Of a stretch of 33,468 nucleotides of DNA, positions 9,401-16,859 are shown one piece after another (the stretch's first letter is position 1; every line of letters begins with the position of its first letter). A model generated the notes under the pieces. It made no database searches, was not told the origin of the DNA, and was given only the letters and a program-made list of their open reading frames with translations. The position numbers and the translations under genes were made by a program. Source of the DNA: Candidatus Kapaibacterium sp. (GTDB lineage: Bacteria > Bacteroidota > Ignavibacteria > Kapaibacteriales > NICIL-2); assembly GCA_016788605.1 (NCBI GenBank), contig JAEUSO010000005.1, positions 1-33,468 of the forward strand, written 5' to 3'.

Positions 9401-11507
9401 TTATGAGATGCTTGATAGTTCGGTTGCGTATCAAGAAGACAGTATAACTCCTGATGCTAAGAACCAAACTCACGTGTCGTTGAAAACAAGTCCTGATGGG
9501 GCTTTCAAGAGTAGTGCTATTCCTGATACTAATGATAAACCACAGACCGAAGCGGTGCAGCAATCATTCCAACAACAACCTGTTCACCGCGTTCAGGAAA
9601 TGCGCTCGCGCTCGGAACTCTTCTCGACGATGATGTCGGTTGCACCCAAGCAACCGGAGGTGCAACAGCGCGCATCCACGCTGCAAACCGTAGTAATGCC
9701 GTCACAGACACCGGCTCATCAAAGCACTGCTGTCCGTCATATCATGAATGCGGTTGCATCGCTGCGTGTTGCGGTTCAACCATCCGAAACCCCGCAACCT
9801 GTTCCGCTGCGGATAGTCAGTAATGAAGCCAGCACAGCCCTTGGCAATAAAGCAGTACAAACCGCCTCGCAAGCGGTTGATGGTGTTAGTGCGGGTGATG
9901 CTATTGCGACATCAGGTGTCGAACCTGCGCCAACAAAACAACCGGCACTTCAATCCGAACCGCTGAATGCTGAACCAATGCAGAGTCGCACGAAGGGAAT
10001 CACCGGAACGGATGAAGCAATCGCACGGCATGATACAAGCGTGGATGCGAAAGGTACTGTTATTCCACTGCGAACCGTTATATACCATCAACCTCTGCGT
10101 GAAGAGTTGTACCCCGTTCCAACTCACGTTCCCACGATAGACACAGGTAATCAGAATGAAACGGCGTCGTTGAATGCACTGACCGATTCCCGAATTACCG
10201 GGTTGTCGCCGCGTGAGAATACCTTGTTGCAACGCAAGAGTAATCATGATGCAAACAATCACGATGTAAACCAGGATACTGTCAAGCAAGAAATGCTCTC
10301 GCAACCGGAGCGTGAGTATGTTGTTCATAGCACTGCACAGGTAACGAAGAAGAGTATTAATGATATTGAACAGCCGAAACCGATTCGCCCGAACAATACT
10401 GTTGTTTTGAGTAATTCGACCAACCGCACAATGGCACAGCAAACGCATGCGCCAAGAGTGGAGATTGCACCTAGCATAACGGTGAAGAACACAGCAACGG
10501 CGGTGAAGAACGTCGAGGCAATCACAACGGATGACGTGAAGTCCGCGCAACCGCTTCAGGCAGCTTCGACATTGCAAACACATCTGCAAAGCGGGCGCAT
10601 TCAAACGGCGGTGCTTGCAGCCGAAGCGGCAGGTCTTGCAGCACGGGTATCACGTAAAGAAAATCCACAGGTACAAGAGAGCGGTGATGTCAGCGATGAT
10701 GATTTGTTGCATACTGAGGAAAGTACCGAACGCGATAGAGCTGTTGTGAATCAAACGGCATATCAATTTCCCGATAACACCGGACAGCAACAAAACGGGA
10801 ATGGCTCGCCGGATGCACAAACGCACATGAATGAGCATAACACTACAATGTCGCATTCAAGTATGACCGCGCTTGATGGCACACAATATCAGCACCCGAA
10901 CCGCATCTTCGGTTTCGCGGGAGCAGAGCCACGCTCACTACAGAATCATAACATAGAGCAGCATTTTGCAGATATGCCTGTCGTTCGTACAACGGTGGAA
11001 TCGTTCGCCGCCACAACATCGGTCGTGGTACGCAACATGCCGGCGCAGACGGGTGGTTCGGCACGGCTTGTCCTTAATCCTGAATCGCTTGGCACAGTAG
11101 TTGTCAATCTTCGCGTAGGCGAACATGAGAACCTGCTTCATATCGAAGTGGAATCGCACGAGACGCGCACAATGGTGGAAGCGCAGCTTCCGCTCCTGCG
11201 CGAACAACTCACGCAAAGCGGCATCCGAATGGAAGCCCTGAGCGTCAGTGTGAAACCGAACGAACAACAGCAGCAGCAAACAGCTCCGGCGCAGCAATCC
11301 GGCTTTACGGGCAACAACGGCACTGGCAATGGTGCAAACCAGCAGCAACGCTCCGACGACCGCGAATCCCGTGCGGCATACCTGCGCTCGGTGAACGACG
11401 ACTCGAACCCGCGCCGCAACAGCGACGGTGACCCACACCAACGCGACAGGCAGCAACGCGAGCAACGCCGGAGAATGGCGGAGAACGTCTTTGAACGCTA
11501 CGCATAA
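6471..11507 (+). CDS. fliK: Giant flagellar hook-length control protein FliK
   Basis: 1678 residues, about four times the usual FliK length (roughly 400). FliK is a secreted molecular ruler: its unfolded N-terminal part is measured against the growing hook, and its C-terminal domain switches FlhB from hook to filament export. The C-terminal Flg_hook domain (about 1525-1605) is clear: GGSARLVLNPESLGTVVVNL, then LHIEVESHETRTMVEAQLPL and LREQLTQSGI. It is followed by a Gln/Asn/Arg-rich tail. Residues about 30-1500 are low-complexity, rich in Thr, Val, Gln, Asn, Glu and Pro; reading through I found no Cys or Trp, as expected for an unfolded exported ruler. The interior is more AT-rich than its neighbours. 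Start at ATG 6471 after GGACG. One uninterrupted frame, so no assembly break is evident. Confidence 0.9.
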   Translation: MIQLADILSSLFPSLSQGAATGVSTDTATAIPFSDVLDTAETEIQAGESPALFGIGNGIEEGSESLPLPIATQPQHKHPNPELLQAAGDVSIADDVADTALLLDAEPETVRASIFDAETLVPAYDGTEQVVRMNDGELTVTPYSPPAPEAPVLRNDYTEFMNVMNTRNAVANDGVMFQSQPVVQSLFEPHHFAAFASTQQSIQHATPQEIHVAGNDGKRVETPLQQQVHVTVHSDADSLLLRATMPVAIPVVAPSEPSPEQLAENISPDTVELHPQVRQALSVLLHEAAAASTATVLPPVIGSVSAKPASKHTSNSTDVVTAPVVGITVMTTIPDTDEASVATVLNAVRDAVVATPGFTNAVVNIELTTVPAEHTKDGGINQNDNEEVTAESDSQEHEITKNGTSLINPPMIQSIRLDAPAQILPTQIINVPVLTVQQPSAKQEQHVSANDTVVRSTATVQNSDTTRAVAESTVAIDSNLPDGTLPEIQTQTPVQFQPDIPEAETVLNGANPQRSLFGGEHISVALKPIATAFATLIDSANSLGLNVKEAEIHLPVSEHTDGHTPQYHVKDAALDGELPVHQQEVQPTVNHTSLSAVVEVHNNPTGTLTQPAPVTTERTDTVPLPTEDKRVVYSVDAQDSTDVLVTSAQRHEPLRQSASTLTESPVEIAVGDNQPVVKYEQHEVNAANTSVAAPVKNVVTLPAEDEPQSQVKLSAVKLTETNIETTSVSAETGALPLHNERNSEYTRQGVSAATQYNTIDAKKPVAVTKNDVAPFLRTDTVHGTTQSMIASANNVKENVSNTTPSLFNDVLRPVQTDSAVLDNGIGKSDAYAAPSESVVDNDAVKQAVSVPLPGSTQSKNEKTLAQSVITSAPINEASVFNNEVHRSETLVNDIEQAQPTSRQTQNKNTIQQSAIHTESLNTTDIKLSPALKDLAEPVAGQKTEIRVQEPALQHETAETNIEQNTIAQQTKVAITPRYEMLDSSVAYQEDSITPDAKNQTHVSLKTSPDGAFKSSAIPDTNDKPQTEAVQQSFQQQPVHRVQEMRSRSELFSTMMSVAPKQPEVQQRASTLQTVVMPSQTPAHQSTAVRHIMNAVASLRVAVQPSETPQPVPLRIVSNEASTALGNKAVQTASQAVDGVSAGDAIATSGVEPAPTKQPALQSEPLNAEPMQSRTKGITGTDEAIARHDTSVDAKGTVIPLRTVIYHQPLREELYPVPTHVPTIDTGNQNETASLNALTDSRITGLSPRENTLLQRKSNHDANNHDVNQDTVKQEMLSQPEREYVVHSTAQVTKKSINDIEQPKPIRPNNTVVLSNSTNRTMAQQTHAPRVEIAPSITVKNTATAVKNVEAITTDDVKSAQPLQAASTLQTHLQSGRIQTAVLAAEAAGLAARVSRKENPQVQESGDVSDDDLLHTEESTERDRAVVNQTAYQFPDNTGQQQNGNGSPDAQTHMNEHNTTMSHSSMTALDGTQYQHPNRIFGFAGAEPRSLQNHNIEQHFADMPVVRTTVESFAATTSVVVRNMPAQTGGSARLVLNPESLGTVVVNLRVGEHENLLHIEVESHETRTMVEAQLPLLREQLTQSGIRMEALSVSVKPNEQQQQQTAPAQQSGFTGNNGTGNGANQQQRSDDRESRAAYLRSVNDDSNPRRNSDGDPHQRDRQQREQRRRMAENVFERYA

Positions 11508-11540
11508 CACGACATATCAAACACACTCAAGGATTGAGCA

Positions 11541-12236
11541 ATGGCAGAAACAATCAGCCCGACAACGCAAAAACTCTTCGACAGCTTGGCTCCGAAAAAC
11601 GAGGAGAAAAAAGTATCGAAGGATATGGACAAGGATGCGTTCCTGAAACTGATGATTGAGCAGATGAAAGCGCAGAACCCGCTGAACCCAAGCGGCGGCT
11701 ATGAACAAATGGCGGCGCAGTTGGCACAGTACACATCGCTTGAACAGTTGCAGAACCTGAATACAACCATGACAAGTTTACTGCAATCGAATACATCGCT
11801 TGTGCAAAGCGTGGGGCAGCAGTCGCTCCCCGCCATGATGGGAAAAACTGTCCGCGCCAATGCCAACGGTATCGGCTTCGACGGCAGCAACTCCGTGCAG
11901 TTCGGCTATGAACTGCCATTACAGGCAGGTTCGCTGAAACTCTCGATTAAAGACAGCGCAGGAAATGTGGTGCGTGTCCTTGAACCGCCCTCCATCGGTG
12001 TCCGCTCCGGCGAGAACTCGGTTATGTGGGACGGGCGCGACAGCAAAGGTGCAACAGTACCGAAAGGTGCATACACCTTCGAGATGGAAGGCAAGGACTT
12101 GCAAGGCAAAGACCTCCGTATTACGCCGATGGTGCGCGGCACGGTGACAGGCGTGCGCTACCGCGAGAACGGTGCGTTCGTGGTGCTGAACGGAGCGGAA
12201 ATTCCCGCTGGATCAATCACCGAACTGCTGAACTGA
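11541..12236 (+). CDS. flgD: Flagellar hook-capping protein FlgD
   Basis: 231 residues, typical for FlgD. The protein caps the growing hook and is needed to polymerise FlgE, then is discarded. The N-terminal FlgD signature is present (DKDAFLKLMIEQMKAQNPLNP, about 30-50, and YEQMAAQLAQYTSLEQLQNL). A Tudor-like/Ig-like C-terminal region follows, with MMGKTVRAN, the Ig-core GENSVMWDGRDSKGATVPKG and GTVTGVRY. The common DPTNP motif reads NPLNP here. It begins 33 bases after fliK and is presumably co-transcribed with it. Confidence 0.93.
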   Translation: MAETISPTTQKLFDSLAPKNEEKKVSKDMDKDAFLKLMIEQMKAQNPLNPSGGYEQMAAQLAQYTSLEQLQNLNTTMTSLLQSNTSLVQSVGQQSLPAMMGKTVRANANGIGFDGSNSVQFGYELPLQAGSLKLSIKDSAGNVVRVLEPPSIGVRSGENSVMWDGRDSKGATVPKGAYTFEMEGKDLQGKDLRITPMVRGTVTGVRYRENGAFVVLNGAEIPAGSITELLN

Positions 12237-12311
12237 TATGCAATGCGCGATGCTGCAACAACGGCTGTTTCGCAGATTGTATTTCTTTGAAAAATAATTT
12301 ATCAACACGGC

Positions 12312-12338
12312 TTCATTTTTTGGAATGAACGCCGATAA
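12312..12338 (+). promoter_or_regulatory. Possible sigma-28 (FliA)-like promoter
   Basis: TTCATTTT at 12312-12319, an 11-base spacer, then GCCGATAA at 12331-12338, an exact match to the FliA -10 box; the -35 box matches TAAAGTTT at 5 of 8 positions with the consensus spacing. It lies in the 186-base gap before the TIGR02530-type gene, about 85 bases from its start. Caution: GCCGATAA also occurs inside coding sequence twice elsewhere (near 2155 and 32084), so the octamer alone is weak evidence. Confidence 0.3.
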
Positions 12339-12422
12339 CTACAAATGCCGAAGAGCAGGTTTTCGTGAAGAACCTATCGTAACGTCAAGGAAGACACTGA
12401 GGCAACAACGGACTGATTCACA

Positions 12423-12803
12423 ATGGACATCAACGGAGTACAACTACCTTTTGTACCGCTTGGAGGAGTAAGCGGGCTACAGCGAACACCGAACACGGTG
12501 CAGCCCCCGCCTGCAAAACCCTTTGCCGAAATACTTCAGGAAGAAGCCGGCAAAATCAGGTTCTCCGCCCACGCGCAAAGCCGCATGACAAGCCGCGACA
12601 TGGCATTGGACGACAGTGACATGAAACGGTTGGAAAATGCGGTGTCGAAGGCAGACGAAAAGGGCTCCCGCGATTCGCTTGTGATGCTTCGCGACATGGC
12701 ATTCATCGTCAGTGTCCGCAACCGCACGGTTATTACCGCGCTGAAGGGCGAACAGGCGATGGAGAACGTCTTCACAAACATTGACTCGGCGGTAGTGGCA
12801 TAA
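12423..12803 (+). CDS. TIGR02530-type flagellar operon protein
   Basis: 126 residues. The C-terminal three quarters carry the hallmarks of the family: IRFSAHAQSRMTSRDM, then LENAVSKADEKGSRDSLVML and AFIVSVRNRTVITALKG. The family is found between flgD and flgE in many bacteria, which is exactly the position here; its biochemical role is not established, though a part in hook assembly is assumed from context. The N-terminal 40 residues are Pro-rich and probably flexible. It lies 186 bases after flgD, a gap long enough to hold a promoter. Confidence 0.85.
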   Translation: MDINGVQLPFVPLGGVSGLQRTPNTVQPPPAKPFAEILQEEAGKIRFSAHAQSRMTSRDMALDDSDMKRLENAVSKADEKGSRDSLVMLRDMAFIVSVRNRTVITALKGEQAMENVFTNIDSAVVA

Positions 12804-12920
12804 CGCGCCGTGGTAGCGCAGAATGCCCGACACAGGGTTGGACCTCGTCCGGTTGCTTGACGTACTAAGCAGCCGGCAGGAGACCCCACCGAAACAAGCA
12901 TCCCCGAACGACAGAGGGCG

Positions 12921-13208
12921 ATGCCTACCCAATACCACATGCGTCCCGAAGCGACGCAGTGTTCTATCCCAATTTTCAGAAGCAACAAAGGGCTTCGCAG
13001 CCATATACTACGGTTATGGTTTGTGGAGGAAACCGTACCCGTACTTGGTGACGGCACATGGTATGGCGCATTCCCGCTCCGGCGGAGGATTCACCATATC
13101 AATGCTACGCGCCTGGAGGAACGTACTGCACGGATGCAGGGCATACTCACGGATATACGAGCTAAGTCATCAGTGGCGCAAAGCCCTTTGATTTGTATGG
13201 CATTTTAG
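12921..13208 (+). CDS. Possible small protein of unknown function (95 aa)
   Basis: I do not recognise this. The frame starts at ATG 12921 after an AGAGGG-like ribosome site and encodes 95 residues; the middle stretch WFVEETVPVLGDGTWYGAFP followed by a basic helix-like segment reads like folded protein, while the first 30 and last 15 residues do not. A different frame looks more protein-like just before it, so a frameshifted remnant is also possible. No membrane helix or signal peptide. The position before flgE suggests nothing known. Confidence 0.25.
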   Translation: MPTQYHMRPEATQCSIPIFRSNKGLRSHILRLWFVEETVPVLGDGTWYGAFPLRRRIHHINATRLEERTARMQGILTDIRAKSSVAQSPLICMAF

Positions 13209-13346
13209 CGTATCACCACAGTGTGCGCAACAAGAAAGAACCGTGAAGATGATTGGTGACAGCAACCCCGCATAACACTGCAAGAAGCAAGGACAACGCA
13301 TCCAGAAAATCGAATAACAAAATATGTGTTTCAATTATCTATGACC

Positions 13347-13353
13347 GGGAGGG
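13347..13353 (+). promoter_or_regulatory. Strong Shine-Dalgarno for flgE
   Basis: GGGAGGG seven bases before ATG 13361. It is one of the strongest ribosome sites in the window and settles the flgE start against an in-frame upstream start at 13253. Strong initiation fits a structural protein made in about 120 copies or more per hook. Confidence 0.7.
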
Positions 13354-13360
13354 TCTCGTT

Positions 13361-14686
13361 ATGGCATTACTTCGTTCTTTAACGTCGGGCACAAGTTCGC
13401 TGAAAGCCCATCAGCAACGGTTGGACATTATTTCTAACAACATTGCCAACGTCAATACATCTGGCTACAAATCCAGCGAGGCGCTGTTCTCGGAACAGTT
13501 CGCGCAAAGTTTGGCTGGCGGTGTCGCTCCGTCGAATATCTCGGCGGGCGGAACAGGCGGGTTGAACCCGATGCAGATTGGTTTGGGTGTGAAACTTGGC
13601 GCAGTACGCACCGATTTCACACAAGGGTCTATCCGCACTACCAACCGTGCCCTCGACCTTGCCCTTTCCGGCGATGGATTTTTTGCCCTGAAACAAAACG
13701 GACAGAGTTTATACACGCGCTCAGGTTCGTTCTCGCTCGACCGTGCGGGTAATCTTGTTGATTCTTCAACAGGATCATTTGTGCAAGGGTATAACTTCAA
13801 GAAAGATGCAAACGGTCGTCCTATAAAAGACAGTAGCGGTACAAACATCCTCGAGCGTCAGTTGACGAATGTAAATCTGAACCTAGCCCAGTCGAACCCG
13901 CGACAGACGGAACAAGTAAAACTAGCAGGTAATCTAAACGCTTCAATGCAAACAGGCGAGAATGCGCAAACATCTATTACAGTGTATGACAACATCGGTA
14001 ACTCGCATGTGATGCAACTGACATTTACCAAGTCGGCAACCGCAAATCAATTTTCTCTTAGTGCTACGCTAGATGGTAATGCAGTAACACTGCCTACAAC
14101 TGCAACAACTGTTACGTTTAATGCCGATGGCTCGATGAACACTCCACTTAATTTCAGCGTATCGGGAACAGATTTGAATACGTCGCTCGGCGGCAGTTCA
14201 ACAGCATTTGATACAACAAAAAATATGACAGTAACATTGGCACAAGCGGGTAATCTGTTTGCCGGTCTTACACAATATGCGGGACAAAATTCGGTAACAG
14301 CGTATGAGCAGGACGGTTATACGGCTGGCAATCTCTCGCGGTTAAGCGTTGATAAAACTGGAAGGGTCATCGGTGCATTTACAAACGGGCAGTCGGAAGT
14401 GCTTGGTCAGGTAGCAGTAGCAAAATTTGTGAACCCGGGCGGTTTGGTGAAAGAAGGAAGTAATACATTCAGCTTGTCGCCGAATAGCGGCTTGCCGAAT
14501 ATCGGAACAGCCACCGAGATTTTCCCATCCACCTACATGCTCGGCAGCTCGCTGGAAGAATCGAACGTGGATTTGACGGAGCAGTTCACCGATCTGATTT
14601 CAACGCAACGTGCGTTTGAAGCGGCATCGCGGACTATCACAATCAGCGACCAGTTCTTACAAGAAATCAATCAGTTGAAGCGATAA
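13361..14686 (+). CDS. flgE: Flagellar hook protein FlgE
   Basis: 441 residues, the subunit of the flagellar hook, the universal joint between basal body and filament. The N-terminal rod/hook signature is clear (MALLRSLTSGTSSLKAHQQR, then LDIISNNIANVNTSGYKSS). FlaE-type and D1 segments follow: GDGFFALKQNG, SLYTRSGSFSLDRAGNLV. The C-terminal helix ESNVDLTEQFTDLISTQRAF ending in DQFLQEINQLKR closes the D0/D1 bundle. The central domain (about 175-310) is Thr/Ser/Asn-rich and variable, encoded by noticeably more AT-rich DNA. Last gene of the visible flagellar unit; no flbD follows. Confidence 0.95.
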   Translation: MALLRSLTSGTSSLKAHQQRLDIISNNIANVNTSGYKSSEALFSEQFAQSLAGGVAPSNISAGGTGGLNPMQIGLGVKLGAVRTDFTQGSIRTTNRALDLALSGDGFFALKQNGQSLYTRSGSFSLDRAGNLVDSSTGSFVQGYNFKKDANGRPIKDSSGTNILERQLTNVNLNLAQSNPRQTEQVKLAGNLNASMQTGENAQTSITVYDNIGNSHVMQLTFTKSATANQFSLSATLDGNAVTLPTTATTVTFNADGSMNTPLNFSVSGTDLNTSLGGSSTAFDTTKNMTVTLAQAGNLFAGLTQYAGQNSVTAYEQDGYTAGNLSRLSVDKTGRVIGAFTNGQSEVLGQVAVAKFVNPGGLVKEGSNTFSLSPNSGLPNIGTATEIFPSTYMLGSSLEESNVDLTEQFTDLISTQRAFEAASRTITISDQFLQEINQLKR

Positions 14687-15070
14687 GAATAATGTAACGG
14701 GCGCAGAGTAACATCTGCGCCTCCGGTTACAGATAATGACACAGTTGAGTAGCAACCATGAACGGAAGAACGGGTTCGGAACTCGTGTGCGACAGATGAC
14801 AGAGGTTCATGGTGATGGCAGTGCGGAATCCCGCCACGGACGGCGCATAACGGTTCGGCTGCACATCAAGAGACAGATTTGGTTTGGTATATATGTATCA
14901 GGGATGATAGGAAGACAGTCACGGATGGCAAAGAAGCGCACCGGCATTAACGGAAACGAACGGATTCGTTACACCGCGCCGGAGCCGTATCGGTTGGAGA
15001 GAATCTGCTGCCCACAGCATAGCATCACGGATGATGTGTGTTGGGGCAGCAGTTTTTTTTTGTATGATGC
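14687..15070. other. Intergenic region after flgE
   Basis: 384 bases between convergent flgE and proS. An open frame at 14736-15074 runs through the terminator hairpin and its T-run, shows no domain and is not accepted as a gene. The only supported element is the terminator at 15005-15061. Confidence 0.65.
15005..15061 (+). terminator. Rho-independent terminator of the flagellar unit
   Basis: CTGCTGCCC at 15005-15013 pairs with GGGCAGCAG at 15044-15052, a perfect 9-bp GC-rich stem extended imperfectly by ACA/TGT, followed at once by nine T (15053-15061). It ends transcription from flgE ten bases before the proS stop codon on the other strand. Confidence 0.88.
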
Positions 15071-16540
15071 TTAATACGCTTTTGCAAACAGGACGCGCTG
15101 TTTCGAGGGTGCGCCGCTAAGAACACACACACCGTCTTCATTCGCCGCGTCAAGCGGAATGCAGCGGATGGTTGCCTTCGTCAATTCCTTGATACGCTCT
15201 TCCGTTTCGCCCGTTCCGTCCCAATGCGCGCTGATAAAACCACCCTTTGTTTCCAGCACTTCTTTGAACTCATCGAACGAGTTCACGTGGGTAATGTGTG
15301 CGTCGCGGTACTCTTTGGCGCGGTTGTACAGATTCTGCTGAATCTCGTCGAGCAACGCACGGATAATGCCGCTTGAATCCGCCATCGGATAGGTTTGCTT
15401 TTCCTTCGTGTCGCGCCGTGCGATTTCCAGCGTGCCGTTCTCTATATCGCGTTTGCCGATTGCAACGCGCACAGGAACACCGCGCATTTCGTACTCGGCG
15501 AACTTGAAGCCGCTTCGTTTGGTTTCGTCGGTGTCAATATGCACGCGCACACCGTGGCTGCGGAGTTCTGCGGCAAGGCGGTCGCATTCTTCAATCACCG
15601 GCGATACCGCATTCGGTATGGGAACGATGACCACTTGCATCGGTGCGAGTTTAGGCGGCAATACCAAGCCCGCATCGTCGCTATGCACCATAATCAATGC
15701 ACCGATAAGCCGCGTGCTCACACCCCACGATGTAGCCCATACGTACTCTTGCTGATTGTCTTTATTCAGATATTTCACCTCGAATGCCTTCGCAAAATTC
15801 TGTCCCAGAAAATGCGACGTTCCCGCTTGCAACGCTTTGCCGTCCTGCATCAATGCTTCGATGCAATATGTGTCTTCCGCTCCGGCAAACCGCTCGTTAG
15901 CGGATTTCACGCCCTTGATAACAGGCATCGCCATCACGTTCTCGGCAAAATCGGCATACACATCAAGCATCGTAACTGTTTCGGCGATTGCTTCCTCTTT
16001 GGTGGCGTGTGCGGTATGACCTTCCTGCCAAAGGAATTCCGCTGTGCGGAGGAATGGTCGGGTACGCATTTCCCAACGCACAACATTCGCCCATTGGTTG
16101 ATAAGCAGCGGCAGGTCGCGGTAGGATTGAATCCAATCGCGGTAGGTGTTCCAGATAATCGCCTCGCTTGTTGGGCGCACAACAAGTTCTTCCTCCAACT
16201 TCGCTTCGGGATCAACCATCAGTTTGCCCGGACGTGATGCGTCGTTCTTCAAGCGATAGTGTGTGACCACCGCGCATTCTTTCGCAAACCCTTCAGCGTT
16301 TTTCTCTTCCGCCTCGAATAAACTTTTCGGTACAAAAAGCGGGAAGTAGGCGTTCACATGACCTGTGGCTTTGAAGCGCAGGTCAAGCGCGTCGCGCATA
16401 TTTTCCCAAATGGCATAGCCGTAGGGTTTGATAACCATGCAGCCGCGAACTGCGCTGTTATCGGCAAGGTTGGCGTTCTTCACAATATCCAGATACCACG
16501 CGGAGTAATCCTCGGCGCGGGGTGTAATGACTTTCGACAT
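15071..16540 (-). CDS. proS: Prolyl-tRNA synthetase, archaeal/eukaryal-type (short form)
   Basis: 489 residues. The enzyme charges tRNA-Pro with proline using ATP. Class II core motifs: motif 1 region [25 protein letters not shown] (about 122-130), motif 2 [20 protein letters not shown] (about 153-172) with EGH, motif 3 [18 protein letters not shown]. The anticodon-binding domain follows ([30 protein letters not shown]). It lacks the long editing insertion of the E. coli type and ends in Tyr (LFAKAY), both features of the short archaeal/eukaryal-like form, here without the usual four-Cys zinc site. ATG at 16540 is chosen because [20 protein letters not shown] is the family N-terminus; an upstream in-frame ATG at 16585 lies inside a palindrome. 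Single gene, divergent from the TlpA-like gene. Confidence 0.93.
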   Translation of the reverse strand: MSKVITPRAEDYSAWYLDIVKNANLADNSAVRGCMVIKPYGYAIWENMRDALDLRFKATGHVNAYFPLFVPKSLFEAEEKNAEGFAKECAVVTHYRLKNDASRPGKLMVDPEAKLEEELVVRPTSEAIIWNTYRDWIQSYRDLPLLINQWANVVRWEMRTRPFLRTAEFLWQEGHTAHATKEEAIAETVTMLDVYADFAENVMAMPVIKGVKSANERFAGAEDTYCIEALMQDGKALQAGTSHFLGQNFAKAFEVKYLNKDNQQEYVWATSWGVSTRLIGALIMVHSDDAGLVLPPKLAPMQVVIVPIPNAVSPVIEECDRLAAELRSHGVRVHIDTDETKRSGFKFAEYEMRGVPVRVAIGKRDIENGTLEIARRDTKEKQTYPMADSSGIIRALLDEIQQNLYNRAKEYRDAHITHVNSFDEFKEVLETKGGFISAHWDGTGETEERIKELTKATIRCIPLDAANEDGVCVLSGAPSKQRVLFAKAY

Positions 16541-16859
16541 AGCAACGAGTGGTTGTTGAGATATGACGCAGATGGGTGATGCCATCTGCTTGCCGCCGGT
16601 GCTTCATGGTTGTGCGATTCCGGCGGGCGGCAAAAGTACGAAACACCGACCACGCCGCTGCGATTGTCAGTGCTTGGTGGTTATATTGCCATGCGGTTCG
16701 AGGTGCGATATTGATTCGTTATTTTCTATGAACCGCAGTGCATGGATGCAATCCGGCGTAACCGGTTTCGGCGAGTGATTCGCCGTGCCTGTGAATACAC
16801 AGTTATCACATGCTCCCCGATGCACGAATACACTCATTCACTCACTCATATCTCAGCTG
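16541..16859. other. Divergent promoter region between proS and the TlpA-like gene
   Basis: 319 bases with no gene. It carries a perfect 8-bp palindrome at 16568-16589 on the proS side and a 6-bp inverted repeat CGGCGA/TCGCCG (16769-16774 with 16780-16785) on the other side. Promoters for both directions must lie here but I cannot assign -10 or -35 boxes with confidence. Confidence 0.6.
16568..16589. promoter_or_regulatory. Perfect 22-bp palindrome upstream of proS
   Basis: GCAGATGG (16568-16575), spacer GTGATG, CCATCTGC (16582-16589): eight perfectly paired bases in each arm, ending 28 bases before the proS start. The geometry fits an operator for a dimeric regulator or an RNA hairpin in the proS leader. 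The core 12-mer GATGGGTGATGC recurs at 5020-5031 in front of pcrA, there without the palindrome. Confidence 0.5.

Larger units (their letters stand above)
12804..13360. other. 557-base gap inside the flagellar cluster
   Basis: Between the TIGR02530-type gene and flgE. Open frames of about 60-120 codons overlap in all three forward frames, and each has short protein-like stretches, but none runs convincingly from a start to a stop with a recognised domain. The part from 13209 to 13360 is AT-rich and is the likely flgE leader/promoter region. Either a small unknown gene (next entry), a decayed gene or non-coding DNA. Confidence 0.5.

Noticed and set aside
14736-15074. A 112-codon frame after flgE that could be an flbD-like gene
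   Set aside because: It lacks the FlbD start and runs through a rho-independent terminator and T-run.
15395-16237. A 280-codon plus-strand frame opposite proS
   Set aside because: Antisense to a complete class II synthetase; no motif of its own.
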